The notes under the pieces were generated by a model, which ran no database searches, was not told where the DNA came from, and was given only the letters and a program-made list of their open reading frames with translations. Below, one piece after another: positions 8,163 to 17,307 of a stretch of DNA of 34,876 nt. The first letter of the stretch is position 1, and each line of letters begins with the position of its first letter. This DNA is from Nitrosomonas sp. Nm166 (GTDB taxonomy: Bacteria; Pseudomonadota; Gammaproteobacteria; Burkholderiales; Nitrosomonadaceae). The stretch is taken from assembly GCF_900112825.1 (NCBI RefSeq), contig NZ_FONE01000038.1, forward strand, positions 1 through 34,876, read 5' to 3'. The position numbers were made by a program, and so were the translations under genes.

Positions 8163-9152
8163 CTAATCACTCACATCCTTTTTTCGGAAAGGAATTTTCT
8201 TAAGAATAGGAATACTCAGCAACCCGACAAGAATACCGATCAGCATCATTCCATAATTTTGTAAGTTATTATTGGTAAATGCAGTAATTTGCCGCATCAT
8301 AGCGCTCTGATCAGCTTTGTCTGAGACTTTGGGCAAATCTTCAGCTTTATAAGTATCGGTTAAATTGTATGGCGTCAATCCAGGAATACTGGGTATATTT
8401 TCCCCTCCTCTTCCAACGACCAATTGCGCTTTCATTCCTTTTTCCATGTGGTGAGCAATGTCGCAATGTACCAGGAAAGTATCATCTGTTCCCGGCACAA
8501 TGATGGTACCAGAAACAGTCTTAGGACCAGTCACTTCAAGATGAAACATGCCATATTTATATAAGTACTTTGGTAGACCATGCATCATAAATTGATGACG
8601 TATATTATCTTCATTGACAAAATGCCAAGTTACTTTCGCACAAGGCTTAACATTCCATTGCTGTTGATCAAATGCAAAAGTAGTGCCGGGAAATTTCGCT
8701 GCGTACTTCTTGCCCGCACGGACGGTAATTTCAACTTCTTCTGAAATGCTTTTACAGCTGCTGGGAAGTTTATCCAGATTTTGCCCCATAATCATGGTGC
8801 CTTCATGATCCATAAGGTGATCATGGTCCATGTGATGATGGTGATGAAGATCACCATGTTCTGTGGATTTAGTATCGTGAGTAGTGTGATCAATGGTATG
8901 GTCATGTTCCATCTGGTGGTCGGGCTTGGCATGCTCACCTCCATGATCTACCGCAGGGCCTCTACCTTCACTCATGCGATGACCGCTATGATCATGATCA
9001 TGATCGTGATCATGCTCATGTTTCATCACGTCATGTCCACCATGATCATGGTGGACGTGCTCGTCTGATTTAGTTTGCTGCTGGGCAATTGCATTTGCGC
9101 TGAAGGCAAGCATACCTACCAGTAAGAAAGCAACCGTTGTAGTCTTAGCCAT
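8163..9152 (-). CDS. His-rich, membrane-anchored cupredoxin
   Basis: A 329-aa exported copper protein. Residues 1-23 form a signal peptide ending ANAIA. Residues about 30-120 are extremely His-rich (28 His in about 90 residues, many as HD or HHHHH). A single cupredoxin domain follows (about 135-250) with type 1 ligands His186 (NIRHQF), Cys230, His235 and Met240 in HCDIAHHMEKGM. A hydrophobic helix (about 298-318) followed by a basic tail anchors the protein in the inner membrane. The Cys-x4-His-x4-Met spacing resembles the T1 site of multicopper oxidases rather than plastocyanin. The ATG at 9152 has AGGAGGT upstream; the GTG at 9161 lies inside that ribosome site. It overlaps the upstream oxidase gene by 8 bp. 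Copper buffering or electron transfer is inferred. Confidence 0.85.
   Translation of the reverse strand: MAKTTTVAFLLVGMLAFSANAIAQQQTKSDEHVHHDHGGHDVMKHEHDHDHDHDHSGHRMSEGRGPAVDHGGEHAKPDHQMEHDHTIDHTTHDTKSTEHGDLHHHHHMDHDHLMDHEGTMIMGQNLDKLPSSCKSISEEVEITVRAGKKYAAKFPGTTFAFDQQQWNVKPCAKVTWHFVNEDNIRHQFMMHGLPKYLYKYGMFHLEVTGPKTVSGTIIVPGTDDTFLVHCDIAHHMEKGMKAQLVVGRGGENIPSIPGLTPYNLTDTYKAEDLPKVSDKADQSAMMRQITAFTNNNLQNYGMMLIGILVGLLSIPILKKIPFRKKDVSD
8989..9022. repeat. Imperfect 6-bp tandem repeat encoding His-Asp
   Basis: Tandem ATGATC-like units in the + strand encode the (His-Asp)n run of the cupredoxin on the minus strand. Such near-perfect hexamer repeats can change length by replication slippage while keeping the reading frame, so the number of copper-binding His could vary between strains. 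Confidence 0.6.
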
Positions 9153-10860
9153 TATCGGCACCTCCTTTTGGGCTTTTTAGACGCGAAACCGCTGCCAAAG
9201 CTGTTTGTTTGATTTGCTGCCGTTTGGCAACGATCAAATAGATAAAAAGCCCTATCAGTAATCCGTATAGAATATTAAGCAATGATTTTTGGGTCGCAGC
9301 ATCTAGACCCGTCTGTACGCCAGGTGAACCCAGGCTTGCCGTATCATCGAGATCCTGCCAAATAGGTAATCTTCTCTGATAATATTCCTTAGTAAAAAAT
9401 TGATTTAAACTAATGCCAAAATGACTGACCTTGGGCATGCCATTCTCAGTCAGGTACGATTTGAATACGATTGAGCTTATACTGCCACCTTCAGCCATAC
9501 CATTCGTAGTAAATCCTTTCTCCCGATGATCATGGAACAACCAATCACCCTCCCCATAGCTATGCTTTCCATCGTTGGTGGTGTTCAATGCGAGATCAAG
9601 GCGCTGAGCTGGGGCTATATCGAAAACATCCCGCATGATTTGCGCAGCAGGATTATGCTCTACACCATCATAATGCGTAATCGTAGCATGATGACCGTGT
9701 GTGTGTAGGGCTATCATTTCGCCACCGCTGTTTAGCACGCGCAGTTTAACTTTCTGATCAGGCTCAACGATTATGAGAGACTCTCTCAATGTGTAAGGAA
9801 ATGACAAGCCGTTCAGAGTAAAGTAATCTTCTTTTGAATCAGTAATATCATAACGTTGATTCATATCGCGTGCGATCAAGCGGGGGTCATTATATTTTTG
9901 AATGATGTCACCGAGCTTTTTGTCCATCGCGTGATAATGCAGATCATATTCCTGATCAAATTGTTCACGTACAGCAACAGATGGGTGGCGAACATGACCA
10001 CCGCCAATATTTAAGGTTTGCAGCCAGTTATTGGGTCTGTTTTCTTCAACAATGATAATCCCGGCTAACCCCAGCGCTATATGGGTATGAGCCTGAACAT
10101 GACAGTGATAAAACATGGTGCCTGATTGGCGTGGCTGAAATTCATAGATTTTCCGTCCGCCTGGCATCAATTCCACTTCACTGGTTTGCGGTACACCATC
10201 ATTGCCGCCGTACACATGATGTGAGAATGGATGGTCTACACCGTGTAAATGTATACTGTGGGGAAAATAATGCGTATTTTCCAGCACAATTTGCACAATA
10301 TCACCCTGCTCAACGCGAATAACTGGTGAAGGAAGTCTGAGCAGTGGATTAGCCCTGACGCTCTCAAAATTCTCTGTCGACATCCCGCTGGTTTTTGGAG
10401 CAAATACCCAGGCACCTGGCTGTATGCCAGGCGCGATATCGAAAGTTGGAATCAGCCCTGGGAAATCGGGAGATCGGCCATTCAATTCTATGACTTCCAG
10501 CTTGATGATGATTCGATCGGGATCACCATCGCCATCCAAATCATCAGTTTTAATGATGGCATCCGGTGAAAGCCCCGTTTTCATCAGAGTTTCCATCGAT
10601 ATATTATTGGTTCCCTTGACCGCTGCTGCAATCCAGGCGGGATTATCGGGGCTGCATCCAGGCGATGCCTCAATTTTGACCCCTTCAATTTCCTGAGCTT
10701 CTCGCCATGAAGGTGAAATTTTCGGATCACACATCGGCTCAGAGTTTAATGCTGCCGGATCAACTTTTACTGTTTCCGGCAGCTTCAGAGAAGCCTGAGC
10801 AATGATCGATGATAACATGATGTAGAAAGTCAATATGGCAATAAAAATATGAATAGGCAT
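9145..10860 (-). CDS. Two-domain multicopper oxidase with C-terminal membrane anchor
   Basis: Periplasmic copper oxidase of 571 aa, expected to oxidise a substrate and reduce O2 to water. A signal peptide lies at about 1-22. The first cupredoxin domain has HSIHLHG (H201-H206) and YHCHVQAH (H252-C253-H254, H258), giving trinuclear ligands plus a type 1 site. The second has HTHGHH (386-391) and FHDH (443-445) with Asp in place of Cys, so it has no type 1 site. T1 copper only in domain 1 is the type C two-domain arrangement known from Nitrosomonas europaea. An Asp-rich loop DDLDGDGDPD (106-115) resembles a calcium-binding loop. A hydrophobic helix at about 530-552 with a basic tail predicts anchoring. 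AAGGTG precedes the ATG. The 8-bp overlap couples it to the cupredoxin gene. The substrate is unknown. Confidence 0.88.
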   Translation of the reverse strand: MPIHIFIAILTFYIMLSSIIAQASLKLPETVKVDPAALNSEPMCDPKISPSWREAQEIEGVKIEASPGCSPDNPAWIAAAVKGTNNISMETLMKTGLSPDAIIKTDDLDGDGDPDRIIIKLEVIELNGRSPDFPGLIPTFDIAPGIQPGAWVFAPKTSGMSTENFESVRANPLLRLPSPVIRVEQGDIVQIVLENTHYFPHSIHLHGVDHPFSHHVYGGNDGVPQTSEVELMPGGRKIYEFQPRQSGTMFYHCHVQAHTHIALGLAGIIIVEENRPNNWLQTLNIGGGHVRHPSVAVREQFDQEYDLHYHAMDKKLGDIIQKYNDPRLIARDMNQRYDITDSKEDYFTLNGLSFPYTLRESLIIVEPDQKVKLRVLNSGGEMIALHTHGHHATITHYDGVEHNPAAQIMRDVFDIAPAQRLDLALNTTNDGKHSYGEGDWLFHDHREKGFTTNGMAEGGSISSIVFKSYLTENGMPKVSHFGISLNQFFTKEYYQRRLPIWQDLDDTASLGSPGVQTGLDAATQKSLLNILYGLLIGLFIYLIVAKRQQIKQTALAAVSRLKSPKGGADNG

Positions 10861-11234
10861 ATCAACGCACCTTTAAAATTTGTCTCATATAAAATAGTAG
10901 AATTGGTCAGATCATATTGTTCTGATTTTTTTACGACCGGTCTCAGTTAGTTGTTAATAAATTGGATATGACAGATCTGCAGGTACAACAAATTCGTATA
11001 ACAGAGTATCTGTAGGCAGGTAAGTTATGAATATATCTGTGCAATACTTCTATATTATCCGTCAGGCTATCATCTCAATTATTATACAGAACCCTCTTAT
11101 GTTTTTGTGGTTTTTCCGCAGACCACCGAATTGCGGATCTTCAGCTTATAAAACTAGAGGTTTATCCGGGTAATTTTATAATTTCATCGGCACCGATATC
11201 GAACTAATTTCTATACTTAAAACGGAATAATGCA
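10861..11234. promoter_or_regulatory. Divergent intergenic region between the copper module and RND genes
   Basis: These 374 bases separate the divergent multicopper oxidase and efflux genes, so promoters for both should lie here. Visible structure includes GACCGGTC (about 10937-10944), a perfect 8-bp palindrome, and a small stem TCCGCA/TGCGGA near 11117-11139. A 48-codon open frame (11027-11173) is listed separately. No MerR- or TetR-type regulator gene is adjacent, and no confident -35/-10 pair could be assigned. Confidence 0.35.
11027..11173 (+). CDS. Possible small hydrophobic ORF upstream of the efflux genes
   Basis: A 48-codon frame begins MNISVQYFYIIRQAIISIII and ends at the TAA at 11171-11173. 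It has an AGG ten bases before the ATG and a hydrophobic stretch in its first 30 residues. No family is recognised and it may be chance. If translated, it could be a small membrane peptide or a leader for the efflux genes that start 62 bp later. Confidence 0.2.
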   Translation: MNISVQYFYIIRQAIISIIIQNPLMFLWFFRRPPNCGSSAYKTRGLSG

Positions 11235-12368
11235 ATGCACACATCGGCAAGGAAGCGATGCACTTTTTTTTCCTGTTACTGGCTGGTAAGTTTGTTTTTG
11301 AATGGGTGTGCGGATAACGAAGTATATACGGCATCTCCTGTTGATAGAGCCATTGCAGTCACATTCATCATTGCAGAGCCGGTCAATATGCCCGGTAGCC
11401 TGGAAACGATTGCACAGACAGAAGGTGCGAAAGAAATCGAAATTCGGCCACGGGTGGGAGGTATTCTGCTTAAGCGACTTTATGCAGAGGGTATGGCAGT
11501 TGAAGCTGGACAACCATTATTTCTGATTGATCCGGAGCCTTTTCAGAATGTTTTGGCAGAAGCCCAAGCAGGATTGCTTGAACAGAATGTCCGGGTCATG
11601 CGTGCCCGAAGTGAAGAAAGCCGGCAACGGCAATTACTCGATGCAAACTTTGTTAGCCAACGTGCTTATGATGCGTCAAAAGCAGATTTGGCTGTTGCAG
11701 AAGCTGCCCTACAAGCAGCTAAGGTTCGTGTTCAGCAGGCAGAACTCAATCTTTCTTACACCACCGTCAAAGCACCTGCCCATGGCGTGACCGGCCGTTC
11801 GCTTGTATCCGTCGGCACCCTGGTATCCGCCAATAACAGCTTGCTGACAACACTCACTCAGCTATCGCCAATATGGGTACGTTTTAGTTTCTCAGACAGT
11901 GAAGTAGCGCGATTAGGCGGACATCTAAACGATAAAAATGTACATAGCGTAACAATGGTTTTACCTGATGGATCCGAGTACTCGCAGACAGGCAAAATCA
12001 ACTTTGCCGCTAGTAAAATTGACCCATTACTTGGAACCCAGCAATTACGGGCAACTTTTGATAATACCGGCCAGCAAATTTTGCCTGGTCAATTTGTCCG
12101 AATAAGAATTACTGCGGGGGAATCGAGACAGGTCTACCTAGTACCTCAGGTTGCAGTACTGACTTCGGATCTAAACAGGTATGTTTATGTCATCAATAAA
12201 AACAATGAGGTCATTCAGCGCCCGGTCATTGCGGGTGACTGGATTGGTAAAGATTGGGTTATTCTGGATGGTTTGCATGCAGGTGATAAAGTCGTTGTAG
12301 ACAATCTCATCAAACTAATGCCTGGAAAAATAGTTGATCCTCAATTACGTGCTATTCCACCCTCTTAA
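11235..12368 (+). CDS. RND efflux periplasmic adaptor lipoprotein (AcrA/MexE family)
   Basis: Membrane fusion protein of 377 aa that would link the inner-membrane RND pump to an outer-membrane channel. It has a lipoprotein signal with lipobox LNGC and lipidated Cys25. A lipoyl/barrel-sandwich half (EIRPRVGGIL, EAGQPLFLIDP) is followed by an alpha-hairpin rich in Ala and Gln (about 105-170), the second lipoyl half (LSYTTVKAPAHGVTGRSL), a beta-barrel (PIWVRFSFSDSEV) and a membrane-proximal domain with LPGQFVRIRI and DKVVVDNLIKLMPG. The permease gene starts 36 bp downstream. No tolC-like gene is present, so a channel encoded elsewhere is presumably used. Confidence 0.9.
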   Translation: MHTSARKRCTFFSCYWLVSLFLNGCADNEVYTASPVDRAIAVTFIIAEPVNMPGSLETIAQTEGAKEIEIRPRVGGILLKRLYAEGMAVEAGQPLFLIDPEPFQNVLAEAQAGLLEQNVRVMRARSEESRQRQLLDANFVSQRAYDASKADLAVAEAALQAAKVRVQQAELNLSYTTVKAPAHGVTGRSLVSVGTLVSANNSLLTTLTQLSPIWVRFSFSDSEVARLGGHLNDKNVHSVTMVLPDGSEYSQTGKINFAASKIDPLLGTQQLRATFDNTGQQILPGQFVRIRITAGESRQVYLVPQVAVLTSDLNRYVYVINKNNEVIQRPVIAGDWIGKDWVILDGLHAGDKVVVDNLIKLMPGKIVDPQLRAIPPS

Positions 12369-12404
12369 TCAAATACCGTTTCATCAATAAATAGCGAGGC
12401 GCAT

Positions 12405-15400
12405 ATGGTCAATTTTTTTATCGCACGACCGATTTTTGCCTCAGTTTTATCGATCATCATTGTTCTGGCTGGACTAGCTGCTGTGACGCAATTACCGATT
12501 GAACAATATCCGAAGATAACACCTCCCACGGTCATCGTAACAGCAACTTTTCCCGGTGCCAGCGCTGAAACCATCATAAAAACTGTTGCCGCTCCGATTG
12601 AGGAAAAACTCAGCGCCATTGAAGGCTTGCTGTACTTTAGTTCAAGCGCTGATTCAAGTGGCCGGTTAACAATTACTATCACATTTGAGATTGGAACCGA
12701 TATTGATCGTGCTACTTTCAATGTCAGCAATGAAATCAATACAGCATTGGCGCGTTTACCTGACGAAGTAAGACGCACGGGTATCACCATTCAAAAGCGT
12801 TCCAATGATCTGTTACTGGTTTTTGCGGTGACTTCTAAAGATCCCAGGCATACACAGCTGTTTCTAAGCAATTTTATTACGAGCAATATTCTGGATGACT
12901 TAAGACGCATAAGCGGCGTTGGTGAAGCGAGAATCTTTGGAGCACAGGATTACTCCATGCGCATATGGTTGCGGCCAGACCGAATGGCGCAGCTGGGTAT
13001 TACCGCTACGGATGTCGCAAATGCCATTCGAACGCAAAATGCGCAGCAAGCAATCGGAAAAATTGGTCAGGAACCAGCATTAGCTGATCAACAATTGGTT
13101 TACACCGTCACCGCCAAAGGACGGTTATTAGAACCAGAGCAATTTGAAAATATTATCTTGCGCTCGGGAGGAGCACATGGTGTGCTTTATCTCAAAGATG
13201 TCGCGCGCATAGAACTTGGTGCGCAAGACTATGCGACCCGCACATTGCTCAATGGTGAACCCGGTTTAGGAGTTGGTATTTTTTTGCGCACCGGCGCCAA
13301 TGCTCTGGAAACATCAGCAGTGGCTAAAGCCAGGATGGATGAGCTGAAGCACTATTTCCCCGAGGGTGTGCAGTACGTGATTTCTTATGATACCAGCCTA
13401 TTTGTTAAAGCATCCATTTGGGAAGTGGTAAAAACCCTGGGAGAAGCCATGCTGCTGGTAGTCCTGGTTGTTTATCTGTTTTTGCAAAACTGGCGTGCCA
13501 CATTGATTCCAGTCATCGCCATACCGATTTCTTTGATTGGTACTTTTGCTGGACTATGGCTGCTGGGTTACTCGATCAACACCCTAACCCTCTTTGCAAT
13601 GGTGCTTTCGATTGGTATCGTCGTTGATGATGCGATCGTTGTGCTGGAAAATATTGAACGTTTAATGACACAAGAAAAACTACCACCGATGAACGCAGCC
13701 TTCAAAGCAATGGAACAGGTATCCAGTGCGGTTGTGGCCATGACGATGGTACTGGCAGCCGTTTTCATACCCGTTGCTTTTCTAGGCGGCATAGCTGGGG
13801 CACTGTATCAGCAGTTTGCGGTAACAATCGCTGTAGCCGCCGTTATCTCCGGTATTGTCGCCTTAACATTGACTCCTTCCTTATGTGCATCGCTACTGGC
13901 ACCCGCTCATCGTCAAGCGGCTTTTTTTACTTGGTTTAACAGGCATTTTGAGCATCTGCGAGGATTTTATGTCGGTATGGTGAGCTTGAGCCTTCGCCAT
14001 GCTACGAGAAGTGTACTGATCTTTCTGATAATGATTATTGGCCTAATTTATCTGGTAAGAAATATTCCAGATAGCTTTGTTCCACCAGAAGATCAAGGTT
14101 ATGTTATTGCGTCAGTCATATTGCCCGATGGAGCAACGCTTGCAAGAACGATCCAAACGGCAAGCGCCATTAATACTGAGATGGCAAAAGAGCCTGCAGT
14201 GGCTTTTCAGTTTGCGGTCAATGGACTGGATTTTATTGGTGGTGGTAACAAAACCAACGTAGCAACCTTGTTTGTACGTTTGAAAGACTGGTCAGAACGC
14301 GCCACTACCGCTACCGATATTGTCAATAAGCTATCTCTGGTTGGCGCGCAACAACCCGATGGCTTGGCTATTGCTTTTAATCCACCGGCCATTCGCGGTT
14401 TGGGCAATACGGGTGGGTTCGAGTTCTACGTTCAGAGCCGCACAAATTCAGATACCGCGCAATTGGCTGGTGTAGTGAATGATTTTATGCACACCTTGAA
14501 ACAGGAACCCAGATTGGCAACGGTCAATACTTTTTTGAGATCATCGGTTCCGCAATATTTTATTGAAGTGGATGAAGCTAAAGCTATTGCGCAAGGCGTT
14601 TCGGTTGCAGATATCTATACTACACTGCAGAGCACCATGGGATCATTTTATGTCAATGATTTTAACCGCTCCGGCCGGACATATCGCGTGCAACTGCAGG
14701 CCGAAGCCACCTATCGCATGAAACCTGAGGACCTAGGAAAAGTATATGTACGCTCAGAATCCGGCGCCATGATTCCCTTGTCAGCATTGAGCAAATTAAA
14801 ACCTATCGTGGGCGCCGAGCAATTGGAACGATTCAATGGATTGTTAGCGGCAAAAATAGTGGGAAGTGCCACACGCGGTATCACCTCCGGTGAAGCCATT
14901 GCATTGATCGAAAGTATTGCAAGAACATTGCCGGATGGCTATCAGATCGCCTGGACCGGTGCAGCATTTCAGGAAAAAAAAATGGGTTCAGCAGCTATTT
15001 TTGCTTTCAGCCTGGCTGTCGTGATGGTTTTCTTGATTCTGGCAGCGCAATTTGAAACCTGGGCACTGCCGCTGGCTGTCATTATGGCTATTCCTTTTGC
15101 AATGGTAGGTGCTTTAGTAGCGATTTTGTTACGTGATATGCCCAATGACGTTTATTTTCAGATAGGCATGGTCACGTTAATCGGGCTGACAGCAAAAAAT
15201 GCGATTCTACTGGTTGAGTTCGCAAGCCAGAGAATGAAACAAGGTATCGATGTTACACAGGCAGCCATCCAATCAGCGCAACTTCGTTTCCGGCCTATCG
15301 TCATGACTTCTATGGCTTTCATATTGGGTGTTGTGCCTCTGGTGATTGCAACCGGCGCTGGTTCAGCGGCACGGCAATCGATGGGAACAGGCGTTTTTGG

Positions 15401-15503
15401 CGGAATGATTATGGCAACTACTGTTGCGACAATATTTGTGCCGTTATTCTTTTCCTGGCTGGTTAAAAAACCCCGCAACTCGGAGGTGGACCAAGCGCAA
15501 TAA
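12405..15503 (+). CDS. RND multidrug efflux permease, HAE1 type (AcrB/MexF family)
   Basis: Inner-membrane proton-driven pump of 1032 aa. It begins MVNFFIARPIFASVLSII, as in AcrB. TM4 carries the proton-relay pair D408/D409 in GIVVDDAIVVLEN, and TM10 carries K931 in LTAKNAILLVEFA; these are diagnostic for the hydrophobe/amphiphile exporters rather than metal-exporting RND pumps. Two large periplasmic porter loops and twelve helices fit the length. GAGG just upstream of the ATG serves as ribosome site. It forms an operon with the adaptor gene. Despite lying beside the copper genes, the signature does not indicate copper export. Confidence 0.93.
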   Translation: MVNFFIARPIFASVLSIIIVLAGLAAVTQLPIEQYPKITPPTVIVTATFPGASAETIIKTVAAPIEEKLSAIEGLLYFSSSADSSGRLTITITFEIGTDIDRATFNVSNEINTALARLPDEVRRTGITIQKRSNDLLLVFAVTSKDPRHTQLFLSNFITSNILDDLRRISGVGEARIFGAQDYSMRIWLRPDRMAQLGITATDVANAIRTQNAQQAIGKIGQEPALADQQLVYTVTAKGRLLEPEQFENIILRSGGAHGVLYLKDVARIELGAQDYATRTLLNGEPGLGVGIFLRTGANALETSAVAKARMDELKHYFPEGVQYVISYDTSLFVKASIWEVVKTLGEAMLLVVLVVYLFLQNWRATLIPVIAIPISLIGTFAGLWLLGYSINTLTLFAMVLSIGIVVDDAIVVLENIERLMTQEKLPPMNAAFKAMEQVSSAVVAMTMVLAAVFIPVAFLGGIAGALYQQFAVTIAVAAVISGIVALTLTPSLCASLLAPAHRQAAFFTWFNRHFEHLRGFYVGMVSLSLRHATRSVLIFLIMIIGLIYLVRNIPDSFVPPEDQGYVIASVILPDGATLARTIQTASAINTEMAKEPAVAFQFAVNGLDFIGGGNKTNVATLFVRLKDWSERATTATDIVNKLSLVGAQQPDGLAIAFNPPAIRGLGNTGGFEFYVQSRTNSDTAQLAGVVNDFMHTLKQEPRLATVNTFLRSSVPQYFIEVDEAKAIAQGVSVADIYTTLQSTMGSFYVNDFNRSGRTYRVQLQAEATYRMKPEDLGKVYVRSESGAMIPLSALSKLKPIVGAEQLERFNGLLAAKIVGSATRGITSGEAIALIESIARTLPDGYQIAWTGAAFQEKKMGSAAIFAFSLAVVMVFLILAAQFETWALPLAVIMAIPFAMVGALVAILLRDMPNDVYFQIGMVTLIGLTAKNAILLVEFASQRMKQGIDVTQAAIQSAQLRFRPIVMTSMAFILGVVPLVIATGAGSAARQSMGTGVFGGMIMATTVATIFVPLFFSWLVKKPRNSEVDQAQ

Positions 15504-15609
15504 AGCAACCAGCACTACTATTATCAAAATCTGTTAAAAAGACTCAAGACAACTAGTTTCAACAGTGCGGATTATCAGTACTACAGGCAATTCAGCTACA
15601 ATCACAGGT

Positions 15610-17307
15610 ATGACTTTAAGCAAAACGAAAATACTCCAGCCTATCCAGAAAAAATTGGAGGATATCAATATTATCTTAATCGGTATGATGGGTGCCGGGA
15701 AAACAACCATTGGTAGAGCATTAGCAAATTCTCTGGGTAAAGAATTTGTCGATTCTGATCATGAAATCCAGGAACGTACCGGTGTAAAAATTCCAGTGAT
15801 ATTTGAGATTGAAGGTGAAACTGGCTTTCGTAAACGAGAATCTGAAGTGCTGACTGATCTGGTTAAGAAAGATAACATCATTCTGGCTACCGGTGGCGGT
15901 GCAGTTCTGAGTCCAGAAAATCGTCAATTACTGAAGCGGAGCGGAATCGTTATCTACCTGCGGGCATCGGTTAATGATTTATATCGACGTACTCGGCACG
16001 ATAAAAATCGACCTCTTCTTCAAACCCAAAATTTATTTGCAAGATTAAATGAACTTTATATTCAGCGCGATGCTCATTATCGCGAAACTGCGCATATCAT
16101 TATCGATAGCGGAAAACAAGGCGTACGCCATTTGGTACAAAAACTTATCAATAAACTAGTTTCTATTAATCTTGATCTTTTCCAACTCCATGATACCCCC
16201 AATATGATGCAAACCATTTCGGTAGACTTTACCCCGTCCTCAGAAAAACGCAGCTATCTGATACATATCGGACATGGCATTCTGGAACGAGTTGACTTGA
16301 TCTTATCCTGCTTGCCACAAAAACGTGTTGCCATCGTAAGCAATACTACCATTGCCCCGCTATACCTGGAGAAATTACGCGCCGCTCTAGAAAAACATGG
16401 GGTTATTTCTGTTCCTATTATTCTGCCCGATGGTGAAGTCCATAAAAATTGGGAAACTTTAAATCTGATTTTTGATGCGCTGCTTCAAAACCACTGTGAA
16501 AGAAATACTGCTATATTGGCACTTGGTGGCGGCGTGATCGGTGATCTTACCGGATTTGCAGCGGCAACCTACTTGCGCGGCGTGCCGTTTATCCAGATAC
16601 CCACAACCTTACTGGCACAGGTTGATTCCTCAGTAGGGGGTAAAACAGGCATCAATCACCAACTGGGTAAAAATATGATTGGTGCCTTTTATCAGCCGCG
16701 CATGGTATTGGCAGATAGCGCCACCTTGAATACTTTGCCTGATAGAGAATTGCGCGCAGGTCTTGCTGAGATTATCAAGTATGGATTGATCCGTGATCCT
16801 GCTTTCTTTGATTGGTTGGAACAAAATATGCATCGTTTATTGGCACGTGACCCAGTGACGCTGAATAAAGCGATTCAACGCAGCTGTGAAAACAAAGCTG
16901 AAATAGTGGCCGCCGACGAAAAAGAAAAGGGTATACGCGCTTTGCTGAATCTGGGTCATACGTTCGGTCATGCCATTGAAAATGGAATGGGCTATGGTGT
17001 CTGGCTACATGGAGAAGCAGTGGCAGCGGGCACTGTACTGGCAGCTGAACTATCCCGCCGCATGAAGCTGATCAATGAGGGGGATGTCAACCGTATACGC
17101 AAGATTTTTATACAAGCCGGATTACCGGTTACTGCACCTAAAATGCCACCAGAAAAATATTTGCAACTGATGATGCTGGACAAAAAAGTGGATGCGGGCA
17201 AAACACGCTTTATACTTCTGAACCGCATTGGTGAGGCGGTAATGCGAGCTGATATCCCGCCAGCACTACTTACCGAGACGATTTTGACTTGCATGACCGA
17301 TGAATAA
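15610..17307 (+). CDS. aroKB: Fused shikimate kinase / 3-dehydroquinate synthase
   Basis: Bifunctional shikimate-pathway enzyme in one frame. Residues about 18-185 are shikimate kinase (ATP-dependent 3-phosphorylation of shikimate) with Walker A GMMGAGKT (25-32), a DSDHEIQ acidic motif, ATGGGAV and the RPLL lid. Residues about 200-565 are NAD-dependent 3-dehydroquinate synthase with [32 protein letters not shown], the metal-binding segment [10 protein letters not shown] and a further HGEAVAAG. The linker is about 15 residues. The ATG at 15610 is preferred over the GTG at 15565, since the extra 15 residues match nothing. An internal ATG pair (MMQTISVDF) sits where a separate aroB would begin. 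The dgt-like gene overlaps the 3' end by 8 bp. Confidence 0.93.
   Translation: MTLSKTKILQPIQKKLEDINIILIGMMGAGKTTIGRALANSLGKEFVDSDHEIQERTGVKIPVIFEIEGETGFRKRESEVLTDLVKKDNIILATGGGAVLSPENRQLLKRSGIVIYLRASVNDLYRRTRHDKNRPLLQTQNLFARLNELYIQRDAHYRETAHIIIDSGKQGVRHLVQKLINKLVSINLDLFQLHDTPNMMQTISVDFTPSSEKRSYLIHIGHGILERVDLILSCLPQKRVAIVSNTTIAPLYLEKLRAALEKHGVISVPIILPDGEVHKNWETLNLIFDALLQNHCERNTAILALGGGVIGDLTGFAAATYLRGVPFIQIPTTLLAQVDSSVGGKTGINHQLGKNMIGAFYQPRMVLADSATLNTLPDRELRAGLAEIIKYGLIRDPAFFDWLEQNMHRLLARDPVTLNKAIQRSCENKAEIVAADEKEKGIRALLNLGHTFGHAIENGMGYGVWLHGEAVAAGTVLAAELSRRMKLINEGDVNRIRKIFIQAGLPVTAPKMPPEKYLQLMMLDKKVDAGKTRFILLNRIGEAVMRADIPPALLTETILTCMTDE

Noticed and set aside
8985..9030. Repeats suggesting a CRISPR array
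   Set aside because: The units are 6 bp, contiguous and coding, with no spacers.
8781..9068. Met/His/Val-rich 95-codon frame on the + strand
   Set aside because: It is the antisense of the His-Asp repeat; the composition follows directly from the repeat, while the minus-strand gene has a signal peptide and cupredoxin motifs.
12405..15503. Copper-exporting (CusA-like) RND pump, given the copper genes nearby
   Set aside because: The TM4 pair DD in GIVVDDAIVVLEN and the TM10 Lys are HAE1 features, and CusA-type Met clusters were not seen.
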